Positions 25,695-35,910 of a stretch of DNA of 64,000 nt are shown here, piece by piece. Numbering within the stretch: position 1 is the first letter of the stretch; every line of letters starts with the position of its first letter. Under the pieces are notes generated by a model that saw nothing but the letters and a program-made list of their open reading frames with translations, did not search any database and had not been told where the DNA came from. Made by a program: the position numbers and the translations under genes. This stretch comes from Candidatus Eisenbacteria bacterium (GTDB lineage Bacteria > Desulfobacterota > Binatia > DP-6): NCBI GenBank assembly GCA_035577985.1, contig DATJZY010000042.1:62001-126000 (forward strand), read 5' to 3'.

Positions 25695-28600
25695 TCACCG
25701 CGGGGCGCCGAGATAGATGTCGCCCCTGTAGACGCCCCTGCTGTTCGCCGTGCGCCGCGCGATCCCCTCCCAGTCGAGCTCGCTCAGACGCGATCCTTCA
25801 CCCACGGCGCCGCTCTCCGCGAGCGCGCCGCCGAGGGCCAAACCGTAGAGCGTCCCGCCCGCCTTGCCCGCCGTATAGTAGCCAGGATAGCAGGGGCTCA
25901 CGGTCGGTCCGAGCTGGAAGGCCTCCTCCCACATGTCGCGGATCCACTTCGTGAGACCCAGGCTGAGGGCGTCGCCGAAGCCGGCGATGAAGTTGGACGC
26001 CTCCTTGGCGAAGAGTCCCTCGGGATCGATCGCATTCACCGGATCGCCGAGCACGTACCCATAGAGGTTCGTGTCGGCGCCGAGAAAGCCCGCCGGATCC
26101 TTGGCCGTCCAGCGGCCGGTCCGTGCGTCGTAGTCGCGCAGGCCGAAGCGCGTGAAGCCGGTGTCGCCGTCGTAGAGGCCGCCCGCGAAGCCAAAGGGCT
26201 GGAAGCCGGGCGCCGAGTCGAACGCGATCCGGCCGAGCGCGTCGTAGCGACGCTCCTGGACCACCACGCCGGTCGCCGCGTCGATCACGAAGCGCGGGCT
26301 CCCGAGCTGATCGGCGACGATGCGGAAGGTCGCGCCGTCGCTTGCCCGGATCAGGTAGTCGGGCACGTAGCTGCGACTGCCGTAGACGAACTCGCTTCGG
26401 ACCGCTCCCGTACCGTCCAGCTCCGCGACGACGCGCCGCCGCTCGTCGAAGAGGAAGCCCTGCACGAGCGTGCCGTCGACCTTCTTGCCGACGCGGCGGT
26501 TGAGACCGTCGATGACGTAGTCGATCTGCGAGCCGCCCGGGAGGACGACGTTCACGAGGTTGCCGAGCGCGTCGTACGTGTAGGTCGTCATCGCCATGCC
26601 GTGGGTCACGCTCGCGAGCTCGCCGGCGGCGCTGTACGAGTACGTGTCCGTCCCGAGCGTCAGCAAGCGGTCCTGCGCGTCGTACGTCGCCGCGACGCTT
26701 CCGACGACGCCGTCTGCAAAGGTGATTCGGTTCCCATTGGTGTCGAAAGTATAGGTCGCGACCGGCGTGCCGTCCTGCTGGACCTGGGTCAGGCGGCCGG
26801 CCGCGTCGTAGGCGTAGTCGCTCGTGACCGCGACCCCGCTTCGTGTCTCGACCCGCTCGGTCACCCGTGCCAGGCCATCGCGCGCATAGGTGACGTCCCA
26901 CACGGGGCCCGCCGAAACGCTCGCCGTGTCTTCGGACGGATCGCCGAACGAATCGTACGCGTGCGCCGTCGTCACCACGCCGAGGGTCGTGCCCGTGACG
27001 AGGCCGTCCTGCGGATCGCGTGCGAGCGTCTCCGTTCCTGCGCCGGTCAGGAGCGCGTCGAGATCGTATGTCCGCGCCACCGCCGGTCGGCCGGCGACCG
27101 ACGTGCTGGCCACGTGGAGGTCGTTGTTCCACGTGCGCGTGACGTTGCCCGCGACGTCCCCGCTCCAGGTCTCGGAGACGAGCAGCGCACCGTCGAGATC
27201 GTGTGTGCGCGTGAGCGTCTCGCCGGGGGCCGTCACGCTCGCGATGGCCCCGCTGCCGTCGTACGCGAGCGTGTAGGTCCCGCGATCGATCGCGACCGTC
27301 ACCGGGCGGCTCGCGCCGTCGTACGTGAGGTCGATCGTCGAGCTGCCCGGACGCGCGAGGTGCGTCGGGTGGCGATCGAGGTCGTAGGTGTAGGCCGTGG
27401 TCCCCGTCCCCGGAACGGTGGGCGGCGCGTAGGTCGCGAGCCGGTCGACGGGCGTGTACGTGAACACGTGCGGCGAGCCTCCCGGCGGCGTCACCGAGAG
27501 GAGATTCCCGACGGGGTCGTGCGTGAAGCCGATCATGCGGGCGTCGGGCTCCGTCCACTGCTGGACGTTTCCCGCCGCGTCCGAGGTGAAGCTCGTTGCC
27601 TGCTGCAACGGATCGGTGATGGTCGCAAGGAACCCGTCGGTGCCGTAGTCCAGGGTGAGGGTTCGCGTCCCCTGCCGCACGGTGGCGAGGCGACCGGACG
27701 AGTCGCGACCGAGGAGGACCGGTTGGAGGATGCCGAGCCGGCCCTGATCGACCCGCCCCGCCGCGTCGATCTCGGTCGAGATCTGTCGCCCGGCGGGAGT
27801 CGTCGCGGTCGTCACGTGCGTGAACGCACTGTAGGTGCTCTGGTAGACGCGGCCGTTCAGCGTCACCGTGTGCGTGAGCGACTGAAGCGTCGCCGGGTTC
27901 GCCGCCTGCGTGAAGACGGCGGTCCGCTTCGCGTCGAGCGTCACGTTGAGACCGCCCGGCGTCGTGATGCCGAGGTGGGTCGTGATCGGCGCCTGCATGC
28001 CGAAGCGTGGATCGGGACCGAGCGTCAGGTGCGCGACCGAGCCGTCGGCGAGCGTCAGCGTTCGGCTCCCCGGCGTTCCCACCATGTCGGCGGTCGCGCC
28101 GCCGCCGTCGGTGGCCGCGCGATGCGTGCTGGTGGGACTGGCCTCGACAGTGAAGTCGCGCGTGCGACCGCCGGCGCTCGCCATGTGAACGGAGAACCCG
28201 CTCGCCGTCTCGGTGTGGGCGATCGTCAGCATTCCCCCTGCCGGATCCGCGTCGGCGACGAGACGCCCTTCCGCGTCGTAGGCGAACGCGTGTGTCCCGC
28301 CGTTCGGATCGACGAGGGTCGCCAGGAGCCCGTCGGGCGCGGGCGTGAGATGCGTCGTGGCACCGCCGGGCGCCACGACCTGCGTCAGCCACCCCTCGAC
28401 GTTCGTCGTGAGCATCGTGCGCTGGCCACTCGGCGCGACGATGGCCGTCGGTGCGCCGCTCGCGTCGCGCTCGATCGTCGTGACGCGGCCCGCGACGTCG
28501 GTGATGCCCACAGGTCGACCGGCCCCGTCGTAGGTGAACGAGAGCAACGCGGCGCCCGTGAAGGCGTCGATCGTCTGGAGGTGCCGGCCCTGCCCGTCGA

Positions 28601-31600
28601 CGACGTAGAGCTCGCGGTCGTCGTCCGACGCGATCACCTGCTGGTTGGCGCCCGAGAAGCCAGGCGTGATCGGCGTGATGCGGCGCATGCGCCCCTCGTC
28701 CCGAAGCAGGATCGATCCGTCTGGCGCGACGGCGATGCCGTAGACGGCGTAGAACTGCGCGTCCACCGCGAGCCCCCCGTCGCCGGGCTGCATGTAGCCG
28801 TTGGTTCCGTTGCCGGCGATCGTGGTGACGATGCCGTCGGTGCCCACCCGACGGATCTTCGCCGACTCGAGGACGAGCAGGCTCCCGTCGCGAGCTATCG
28901 CGAGCCCGATGGGGTTGTTGAAATGCGCGTTGGCGACCGGGCCGCCGTCGCCGCAGGAGGAGCTGCCACAGTCCTGGTCACCCCCGAGCGTGCTGATGAT
29001 GCCGTCGGGCGCGACCTTGCGGATCACCGTGTAGTGGTCCGTCACGTAGATGGTCCCGTCGGCCGCGACGGCAACCGCGAACGGGTTCGACAACGCGGCG
29101 CTCGTGGCGAGCCCGGCATCACCGTAGGAGTTGTTGTCGCCGTTCCCCGCGACGGTGGAGATGATGCCGTCGGGAGCGATGCGCCGCACGCGCTGGCCGA
29201 CGTAGTCGGGGAAGTAGAGACTGCCGTCGGGACCGAAGGTCAGATTGGCGTCGTAGATGCCGATGCTGGCCGCGAGCGCTGGACCGCCATCGCCGCCGCT
29301 CCCGTAGCCCGCGAACGCCTCGATGACACCGTCGGGACGAATGCGGCGAATGTGGTCGGGGTGGGTGAACCCGCCGTAGTCGACGGTGCTCACGTAGACC
29401 GAGCCGTCGGGTCCGACGGTGACGCTTTTCGCATAGTTCAGGGTGGCCTGGAGCGCCGGCCCGCCGTCGCCGGACTCACCATTCTGCCCCGTCCCCGCGA
29501 TCGTCGTGACGATGCCGTCCGGGCCGATCCGGCGCACGCGCCATCCCTCGGCGCTGTAGACGCTGCCGTCGGGACCCGCCGCCACCCCTCCGCCGCTGAG
29601 GGTGATCGCCGACGAGGCCGGCCCGCCATCGCCGCACGGACTCACCGGATTTTGGCAGCCCACCCCGATCCTGCCCATGATCGCGCCGATGGTGTTTCCG
29701 ATCGCCGACGCGTTGCGCTCGCGGCCGTCGCCCATCTCGAGCCGCCGTCCGACCGGGTCGTAGGCGTGCAGCACGTCGAGCGTCCAGCCGCCGAGCGCCT
29801 GCGCACGAGCGTCCCACGAGCCGATGACGTCGTCGATGTGCTGCGTCACCGTGATGTCCCGGCGCGCGCGACTGCTCGTGACGGAGACGCCGGGCTGGCT
29901 GGAGAATTGGGCGAACGACACCGATGAGGCGTCGGCGGTCGTATAGACGGAGGGATAGCGGTAGCCGATGGCGACATGGACGGGCTGGCGGCCCTGCACT
30001 GTCCGCCCGTAGCCATCGCGGTGGTTCCAGGTGAACGGCACGTGCTGGTTCGGCATCGCCGGGAGGAGGCTCGTCGCCTCCTGTCCCGCGAGGCTCACCG
30101 ACAATTCGACGCCCTGCAGCAGCGGGGGGAGAGCACCGCCCGTCACCGACACGTCGATCGTGTCGTCGCTCACCCGCCCCGGGACGCGATCGCTCGAGTA
30201 GTGCAGGTGGTAGGGCGTGCCGACGATCGGAATGTCCTCGCCCAGAGCCTGCGTCTCGCAGGTGATGAGCGACCCGCTCGTTCCGCAGTTCGGCGCTCCG
30301 CCGGGCGGGACGTTCGAGCCGCCCGGGTGGTTCGGCGCCGGCTGCGCCGGCGCCTGCGCGCCAAGCGGCGACGAGGGCCAGTTCAGGTCGCACGGGCTGA
30401 AGTGCGGCAGCGGCGTCCGCCACAGCAAGACGCCCGGCTGGTAGAGCGACGCGAGCGCGGCGCGCTCGTCCTCGGTGATGCCGAGGGCGCCGCCGTCATC
30501 CGCCTGACCGTCGCCGTCGGTGTCGACCGTCGCACGGCCCGCGTCGGTCGTGAGGACCTGGATGACCCTGCCGTTCGGCATCGGCATCCACGCGCCCTTG
30601 TCGCGATCGAGTATTCCCAGCGGCACCGTCGTTCCACTCGGGAACCCGAGGAAGTTCTCGACGTACTCGATCACGGGCTGGTTGAAGCGAACCTCGCTCG
30701 CGCCCGCCGCGATCGCCTCGTCGGCGCTCCACTCGACCGCGTAGGTATACTCGCTCGACGGCGGCAGGACGGCGGGCATCGCCATCGCGCCCATGTCGCC
30801 CACGGTATACTCCGTCGCCCGCAGGTGCAGGGTCGCCGCCGGCGTCATCGAGCCGCCGGGCAGGACGAGGTCCGCGGTGGTCCCAGCGGGGACGAGCACC
30901 GTCGCCTGCCGCGCACCGTCACCGTCGACCACTGCGCCGCCGCGTGCGATCTGCATCGCCGCGGCACCCAGCGTGATCGCGGTCACGTTCGCATCGAGCG
31001 GCATCAGGACCACGTCCGGCACCATCACGTAGTCCTGCCAGGGCACGTCGACGTCACGTTCGGCGCGCGGGTAGCCGGTGAGATCGTACCCGAGGCGCAC
31101 CTTGCCGCCGCCGTTGACAGCGAGGTCGAACATGCCGTCCGCGACCCGACTGAGCGTCCGCCCGAGCTCGGGATGATCGACGACCCGCACCGCGACGCCG
31201 GAGAGCGGCATGCCGTCATGGTCGAGCACGCGTCCGCGCAGGACGGCGACGCGCACCGGCGCGATGGCCCCCGGCGTCATCCCTTCCTGGACGCGCGTCG
31301 CCCCCTCGTAGAGGAACGACGTCGCATCGCTGAACGCCGTCACCGCCGTCGGCGTCAGCGGCGGCGCGAGCGTCGACGGATCGGGTGGCGGAATGCTCGA
31401 CAGCGTCGTCGAGGTGGACGTCGTCGTCGACGTGCTGCTGGTGGTCGACGAGCTGGTCGTGGGCTCGGTCGTCGAGCTCGTCGTCGTCGATCCGATGACG
31501 ACGGTGCTCGTGGTCGTGGCCGTGGTCGTCGTGCTCGTGGTGGCCTCCAGCGTCGACGACGAGGTGGTCGTGACGGGGCCTCCGGGTCCGCACATACACG

Positions 31601-32111
31601 CGCTACTGCAGGGGCGGCCGGCGAGACATCCGGTCGGCGTCGCGGCGGGATCGCACTCTTCCCCGATGGTGGCGTCGACCACGCCGTCGCCGCACGGCGC
31701 GAGCGTCGCCGTGAAGTGGTGCGGCGGCGCGCGCTTGGCCGTGAACTTCCCCATCATCTCGTTGCACCCGCCGGCGATGTGCGCGACCAGCCGCACCTTG
31801 CGGAGATCGCCGCAGGTCTTCCAGCGTGCGGTGACGATCGTCGCCTCGCGCGTCACGTTGCGGTGGAACGCGGTCGTCGCGCAGCCGCTGTCGATCGATA
31901 CCTCCGAGCCCGTGATCCGGACCGCATCTGCGTCGGGGGGCGTGCCGCCCGCCACCAGCGGTTCGCCGGCAACCGTGAAGCGGCCGCCGGGGCACGGCGT
32001 CGGTTTCGGCCGCCGGGGTCGCGCCGGCGCGCTCATCACGACGAGCGACAGGCACAGGAGCTTCGCCAGCAACCGGACGTTCGCGTGCGGTGGCGACGAA
32101 TCGAGGGTCAT
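25695..32111 (-). CDS. secreted NHL/RHS-repeat giant protein with short C-terminal tip
   Basis: 2138 residues. A signal-like N-terminus (LLAKLLCLSLVVMSAPA) is followed by a CGDG...GEECDP motif, a Thr/Ser-rich linker, carboxypeptidase-regulatory-like beta domains, a WD/YD-shell entry domain and six NHL units (pattern GDGGPA...DGSVY...RRI.PDGI). Then come many YD/RHS repeats and the RHS core (RFGLRDYDARTGRWTAKDPAG ... YGYVLGDPVNAIDPEG). The core normally encloses a released C-terminal toxin. Here only about 106 residues follow: a common helical pre-toxin stretch (FGDALSLGLTKWIRDMWEE) and about 35 more, too short for most toxins. No immunity gene follows. The family is firm; a toxic role is doubtful. 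Confidence 0.88.
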   Translation of the reverse strand: MTLDSSPPHANVRLLAKLLCLSLVVMSAPARPRRPKPTPCPGGRFTVAGEPLVAGGTPPDADAVRITGSEVSIDSGCATTAFHRNVTREATIVTARWKTCGDLRKVRLVAHIAGGCNEMMGKFTAKRAPPHHFTATLAPCGDGVVDATIGEECDPAATPTGCLAGRPCSSACMCGPGGPVTTTSSSTLEATTSTTTTATTTSTVVIGSTTTSSTTEPTTSSSTTSSTSTTTSTSTTLSSIPPPDPSTLAPPLTPTAVTAFSDATSFLYEGATRVQEGMTPGAIAPVRVAVLRGRVLDHDGMPLSGVAVRVVDHPELGRTLSRVADGMFDLAVNGGGKVRLGYDLTGYPRAERDVDVPWQDYVMVPDVVLMPLDANVTAITLGAAAMQIARGGAVVDGDGARQATVLVPAGTTADLVLPGGSMTPAATLHLRATEYTVGDMGAMAMPAVLPPSSEYTYAVEWSADEAIAAGASEVRFNQPVIEYVENFLGFPSGTTVPLGILDRDKGAWMPMPNGRVIQVLTTDAGRATVDTDGDGQADDGGALGITEDERAALASLYQPGVLLWRTPLPHFSPCDLNWPSSPLGAQAPAQPAPNHPGGSNVPPGGAPNCGTSGSLITCETQALGEDIPIVGTPYHLHYSSDRVPGRVSDDTIDVSVTGGALPPLLQGVELSVSLAGQEATSLLPAMPNQHVPFTWNHRDGYGRTVQGRQPVHVAIGYRYPSVYTTADASSVSFAQFSSQPGVSVTSSRARRDITVTQHIDDVIGSWDARAQALGGWTLDVLHAYDPVGRRLEMGDGRERNASAIGNTIGAIMGRIGVGCQNPVSPCGDGGPASSAITLSGGGVAAGPDGSVYSAEGWRVRRIGPDGIVTTIAGTGQNGESGDGGPALQATLNYAKSVTVGPDGSVYVSTVDYGGFTHPDHIRRIRPDGVIEAFAGYGSGGDGGPALAASIGIYDANLTFGPDGSLYFPDYVGQRVRRIAPDGIISTVAGNGDNNSYGDAGLATSAALSNPFAVAVAADGTIYVTDHYTVIRKVAPDGIISTLGGDQDCGSSSCGDGGPVANAHFNNPIGLAIARDGSLLVLESAKIRRVGTDGIVTTIAGNGTNGYMQPGDGGLAVDAQFYAVYGIAVAPDGSILLRDEGRMRRITPITPGFSGANQQVIASDDDRELYVVDGQGRHLQTIDAFTGAALLSFTYDGAGRPVGITDVAGRVTTIERDASGAPTAIVAPSGQRTMLTTNVEGWLTQVVAPGGATTHLTPAPDGLLATLVDPNGGTHAFAYDAEGRLVADADPAGGMLTIAHTETASGFSVHMASAGGRTRDFTVEASPTSTHRAATDGGGATADMVGTPGSRTLTLADGSVAHLTLGPDPRFGMQAPITTHLGITTPGGLNVTLDAKRTAVFTQAANPATLQSLTHTVTLNGRVYQSTYSAFTHVTTATTPAGRQISTEIDAAGRVDQGRLGILQPVLLGRDSSGRLATVRQGTRTLTLDYGTDGFLATITDPLQQATSFTSDAAGNVQQWTEPDARMIGFTHDPVGNLLSVTPPGGSPHVFTYTPVDRLATYAPPTVPGTGTTAYTYDLDRHPTHLARPGSSTIDLTYDGASRPVTVAIDRGTYTLAYDGSGAIASVTAPGETLTRTHDLDGALLVSETWSGDVAGNVTRTWNNDLHVASTSVAGRPAVARTYDLDALLTGAGTETLARDPQDGLVTGTTLGVVTTAHAYDSFGDPSEDTASVSAGPVWDVTYARDGLARVTERVETRSGVAVTSDYAYDAAGRLTQVQQDGTPVATYTFDTNGNRITFADGVVGSVAATYDAQDRLLTLGTDTYSYSAAGELASVTHGMAMTTYTYDALGNLVNVVLPGGSQIDYVIDGLNRRVGKKVDGTLVQGFLFDERRRVVAELDGTGAVRSEFVYGSRSYVPDYLIRASDGATFRIVADQLGSPRFVIDAATGVVVQERRYDALGRIAFDSAPGFQPFGFAGGLYDGDTGFTRFGLRDYDARTGRWTAKDPAGFLGADTNLYGYVLGDPVNAIDPEGLFAKEASNFIAGFGDALSLGLTKWIRDMWEEAFQLGPTVSPCYPGYYTAGKAGGTLYGLALGGALAESGAVGEGSRLSELDWEGIARRTANSRGVYRGDIYLGAPR

Positions 32112-32254
32112 ATGTCCTGCTACACGAGCACGATAGCTAGACTCACTCGCTAGGGATGCTTACCACCGGCCGGGTTCGGGGCGCTAGACGGGAGCGGCGG
32201 ATTCGGACGCCGAGCCCTCCCTGCGGCGCCCCGCCAGGCTCTCCACGTTTTTCC

Positions 32255-32283
32255 TTGACAACCGGGCGCCGGTCGCGTCGAAA
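32255..32283 (+). promoter_or_regulatory. candidate promoter of the subtilase-like gene
   Basis: A perfect TTGACA (32255-32260) lies 17 bases before TCGAAA (32278-32283), a weak -10. It stands immediately before the ATG at 32291, so the mRNA would be nearly leaderless. Confidence 0.35.
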
Positions 32284-32290
32284 AGCAGGC

Positions 32291-35200
32291 ATGGGTCGTC
32301 TCGCGATCGCCGCCATCGGGTTGCTCGCGATCGCCGCGCCGGCGCTCGCCACCTTTCCCTACCCGGCGCCGCCTCCCGGCACCCCTCCCCAGAGCTACGG
32401 CGCCTACCTCCGCCTCCCCATGACCGTCCCGCCGACGCGTCCCGGGGACTTCGCCGGCGGCGACGCCTGGAAGCTCACCAGCGACCAGTCGGGCGACCCC
32501 GCCATCGACGCGAGCCCGGACGAGCTCTTCGGCGTCACGGGCATGAGCGCCGACCTCGCCTGGCAGGTGACGACGGGGCGGCCCGACGTGCTGATCGCCG
32601 TCCTCGACTCCGGGATAAAATGGGACGACCGCGGGGCGATGGCCGATCTCGCCCGCAAGGTGCACGTGAACCGGCACGAGCTGCCACTGCCGCAGAATGC
32701 GGCGGGCCAGACGAAGCCCGCGGCTGCGCCCGGCGCGCGCAACCCCGATCCCTACGACCTCGACGACGACGGCGTGCTGACGGCCGCCGACTACGCCGCC
32801 GACCCGCGCGTCGGCGACCGGAACGCCAACGGCGTCATCGACCCGGAGGACCTGATCGCCGCCTTCAGCGACGGCGTCGACGGCGACACGAACGGCTACG
32901 TCGACGACATCGCAGGGTGGGACTTCCTCGACGACGACAACGACCCGTTCGACGACGTGTCGTACGGCCACGGCACCGGCGAGGCGCGCGACTCGTGCGC
33001 CGAGGCCGACAACGGCGGTGACCTGGGCGTCTGCCCCAACTGCATGGTGATGCCGGTGCGGGTCGGCGACAGCTTCATCGCCGACTCGAACAACTTCGCG
33101 CAGGCCGTCGTCTTCGCGGTCGACAGCGGCGCCCACGTCGTCCAGGAGGCGCTCGGCGCCGTCAACGACTCGCAGTTCGCGCGCGACGCGATCGAGTACG
33201 CCTACGGCCGCGACGTACCCGTCATCGCGTCGGCGGCGGACGAGGAGAGCTTCCACCACAACGTGCCGGCCGCGAACCGGCACACGATCACCGTCAACTC
33301 GGTGACGAAGTTCACGGACGTGTCCGGCATCGAGCTGACGCCGCACTCCTTCCTCTTCCTCAACGGGTGCACGAACTACGGCGGCAACATCGCGGTCGCG
33401 ATCGCGTCGTCGTCGTGCTCGTCCGAGGCGACCGGGCGCGGATCGGGCATCGCGGGCCTCCTCGTCTCGGCCGCGCTCGACGCCGTCGAGGCCGGCTCGC
33501 TCACGCCGCGCCGCACCGATCCCACCGGCAACGTACACCCGCTCTCCGCGAACGAGGTCGGCCAGCTCCTCACGATGACGGCCGACGACATCGACTTCTC
33601 GTCGAACCGGACGGCCGCTTTCGGGCTCCCGGGCACGACCACCGTGCGCTATGCGTCCCAGCCCGGCTGGGACCAGTACTTCGGCTACGGGCGGGCGCAT
33701 GCGGCGCACGCCGTGGGCGCCGTGGCGATGGGCGACATCCCGCCGGAGGCCGACCTGCTCGCGCCCGATTGGTGGACCACGCTCGATCCGCAGTCGACGC
33801 CCGCGGTCCCGATCACGGGCTCGGCGGCGGCGCGTCGCGCGACGTCGTTCGGCTACGAGCTGGCGTTCGGGTGCGGCGTCCAGCCAACCGAAGACCGCTT
33901 CCATCCGATCGCGAGCGCGTCGGGCGTGACGTCGCCGCTGAGTGCAGCGACCCTCGCGACCTGGCGTGTCGCCGACGCCGCCGCCACCTGCGCGTTCGAC
34001 CCCGCCGCCACCCCGTCGACGGCACCGAGCGGTACCGCGTCGCCGAACGATACCCCGGACCTGTTCACGATCACGCTGCGCCTGCGCGTCGTCGACGATG
34101 CGGGGCGAACGGGCGAATCGCGCCGCACGGTCTACGTGGTTCACGACCAGGACCTCCTCCCGGGCTTCCCCGTGCGCCTGGGCGGCAGCGGCGAGGCGTC
34201 GCCCCTCTTCATCGCGCTCAAGGGCCACGGGAAGCGGGCAAAGGAGAACCTCCTCGTCGCGACGTCGGACGGCCTCCTGCACGCCTATCGCCCCGACGGG
34301 ACGGAGATGAAGGGCTGGCCGGTCTCGACCGATCTCCTGCCGCTCCACACGGGATCGCACGCGTTTACCGTCGGCGCGCTGCAACCCACCTACGCCGAGT
34401 CGCTCGGCAACGGCCTCGCCGCGGCGGACATCGACGGCGACCACCGCGTCGAGGTGGTGGCCGGATCGCTCGGCGGCAAGCTCTACGTGTGGGATCGCAA
34501 GGGTCGTCGCCGGAAGGGTTTCCCCGTGACGACGGACCCGCGCTTCTCGGCGCGGACGGTGCGCGACCGCTTCAACCGCGTACAGCGCGGGCTGGTCGCG
34601 CCGCCCGTGCTCGCCGATCTCGACAGCACACCGAAGACGCTCGAGATCGTCGCCGCGGCGATGGATCGCCACGTCTACGTGTGGCGTCCGGACGGCTCTC
34701 CGCTTCCCGGCTGGCCGGTGCAGGTCGTCGACCGCACGCAGATGGCGGCGATCGATCCCGTCTCGCACAAGGTCACGCCGAAGGTCGTGAACGGCCAGGC
34801 GGTCGCGCTCCAGGGGACGAAGATCGTGTCGACGCCGGCTGTGGGTCCGCTGCGCGGCGACGGCAGGCCCGTCATCGTCGTCGGGACGAACGAGGAGTAT
34901 CGCGAAGCGCCGAACTTCGCCGCCGCCGGCAACGGGACGATCTCGCTCTTCATCAACCTCGGCGTGCTCTCGCAGGCGAACGGCCGCGTGTACGCGATCC
35001 CGGCCGCCGGCATGAACGATGCCGAGGGCGCGACGAATCCGTCGGGGCCGTATCTGACCGGCTGGCCGGCGCGTCCCGCGATCCTCGCCGACGAGCTGCT
35101 GCCGTGGATCGAAGGCGTGCCCGGCGCGCCGTCCATGGCCGACGTCGACGGCGACGGAACGCTCGAGGTCGGCATCAGCTCGGTCGCTGGGCCCGCATAC

Positions 35201-35839
35201 CTGCTGCAGTCCGACGGCTCGTCGTTCTACGGTGCCGACGCCGCCGGCAAGCCACGTACGCTGCCGACCGATCGCGCGACTTTCGGCGCCGCCAGCCCCA
35301 CGACCGACCCGTTCGCGTCGGTGCCGAGCCTCGGCAGCGGCACGTTCGCGCCGATCGGGCCCGGCGGCACGGTTGCGTGGATCCAGACCGGCGCGGGCTT
35401 CGTCCGCCTGCTCGATGCGCAGCTCCCGGCCGAGCAGCTCCCGCACGACGTGCACCTCCTCGCCTGGCGCGCCGCGACCGGCGAGTCGCTGGTGGCGTTC
35501 CCCCGCCTGCTGGACGACCTGGTCTTCCTCGGCGAGCCGTCGGTCGCCGACATCTCCGGCGACGACGTGCCGGAGATCCTCGTCGGCAGCGGCGGCTACC
35601 TCGTCCACGCGATCGACGCCTCGGGAACCGAGCCGCTCCGCTGGCCGAAGTTCACGGGCGGCTGGATCATCGCGTCGCCCACCGTGAGCCAGCAGTTCGC
35701 GAAGGGCAGTCAGGTGGTCGCGGTCACGACGCGCGAGGGATACGTGTGGGTGTGGCGGAGCGCGGGGAACCCGAAGACGACGCCGCCGTGGCCGCGGTAT
35801 CATCACGACGCGCGCAACAGCGGGGTGCTCGAGCGGTGA
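32291..35839 (+). CDS. secreted subtilase-like (S8) protein with FG-GAP/VCBS repeats, probably inactive
   Basis: 1182 residues from the ATG at 32291, which starts a signal peptide (MGRLAIAAIGLLAIAAPALA). The S8 fold is seen with Asp106 (VLDSGIKWDD) and His227 (YGHGTG). The serine motif that should read GTSMA reads GSGIA (384-388), so the nucleophile position is Gly. The oxyanion AAGN motif reads SAAD, losing the Asn. An EF-hand-like DxDxDG stretch (DLDDDGVLTAADY) lies between. From about residue 620 there are FG-GAP/VCBS blades such as ADIDGDHRVEVVAGS, ADLDST, ADVDGDGTLEVG and ADISGDDVPEILVGS. A secreted propeller protein carrying a pseudo-protease is inferred. Confidence 0.83.
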   Translation: MGRLAIAAIGLLAIAAPALATFPYPAPPPGTPPQSYGAYLRLPMTVPPTRPGDFAGGDAWKLTSDQSGDPAIDASPDELFGVTGMSADLAWQVTTGRPDVLIAVLDSGIKWDDRGAMADLARKVHVNRHELPLPQNAAGQTKPAAAPGARNPDPYDLDDDGVLTAADYAADPRVGDRNANGVIDPEDLIAAFSDGVDGDTNGYVDDIAGWDFLDDDNDPFDDVSYGHGTGEARDSCAEADNGGDLGVCPNCMVMPVRVGDSFIADSNNFAQAVVFAVDSGAHVVQEALGAVNDSQFARDAIEYAYGRDVPVIASAADEESFHHNVPAANRHTITVNSVTKFTDVSGIELTPHSFLFLNGCTNYGGNIAVAIASSSCSSEATGRGSGIAGLLVSAALDAVEAGSLTPRRTDPTGNVHPLSANEVGQLLTMTADDIDFSSNRTAAFGLPGTTTVRYASQPGWDQYFGYGRAHAAHAVGAVAMGDIPPEADLLAPDWWTTLDPQSTPAVPITGSAAARRATSFGYELAFGCGVQPTEDRFHPIASASGVTSPLSAATLATWRVADAAATCAFDPAATPSTAPSGTASPNDTPDLFTITLRLRVVDDAGRTGESRRTVYVVHDQDLLPGFPVRLGGSGEASPLFIALKGHGKRAKENLLVATSDGLLHAYRPDGTEMKGWPVSTDLLPLHTGSHAFTVGALQPTYAESLGNGLAAADIDGDHRVEVVAGSLGGKLYVWDRKGRRRKGFPVTTDPRFSARTVRDRFNRVQRGLVAPPVLADLDSTPKTLEIVAAAMDRHVYVWRPDGSPLPGWPVQVVDRTQMAAIDPVSHKVTPKVVNGQAVALQGTKIVSTPAVGPLRGDGRPVIVVGTNEEYREAPNFAAAGNGTISLFINLGVLSQANGRVYAIPAAGMNDAEGATNPSGPYLTGWPARPAILADELLPWIEGVPGAPSMADVDGDGTLEVGISSVAGPAYLLQSDGSSFYGADAAGKPRTLPTDRATFGAASPTTDPFASVPSLGSGTFAPIGPGGTVAWIQTGAGFVRLLDAQLPAEQLPHDVHLLAWRAATGESLVAFPRLLDDLVFLGEPSVADISGDDVPEILVGSGGYLVHAIDASGTEPLRWPKFTGGWIIASPTVSQQFAKGSQVVAVTTREGYVWVWRSAGNPKTTPPWPRYHHDARNSGVLER

Positions 35840-35910
35840 AGTCGAAGGGGCAACGGGCGGCGGTTGGTTCCGCCGTTGAACCGGTCCGACATTAGGCGGG
35901 TAAGGAAAGG

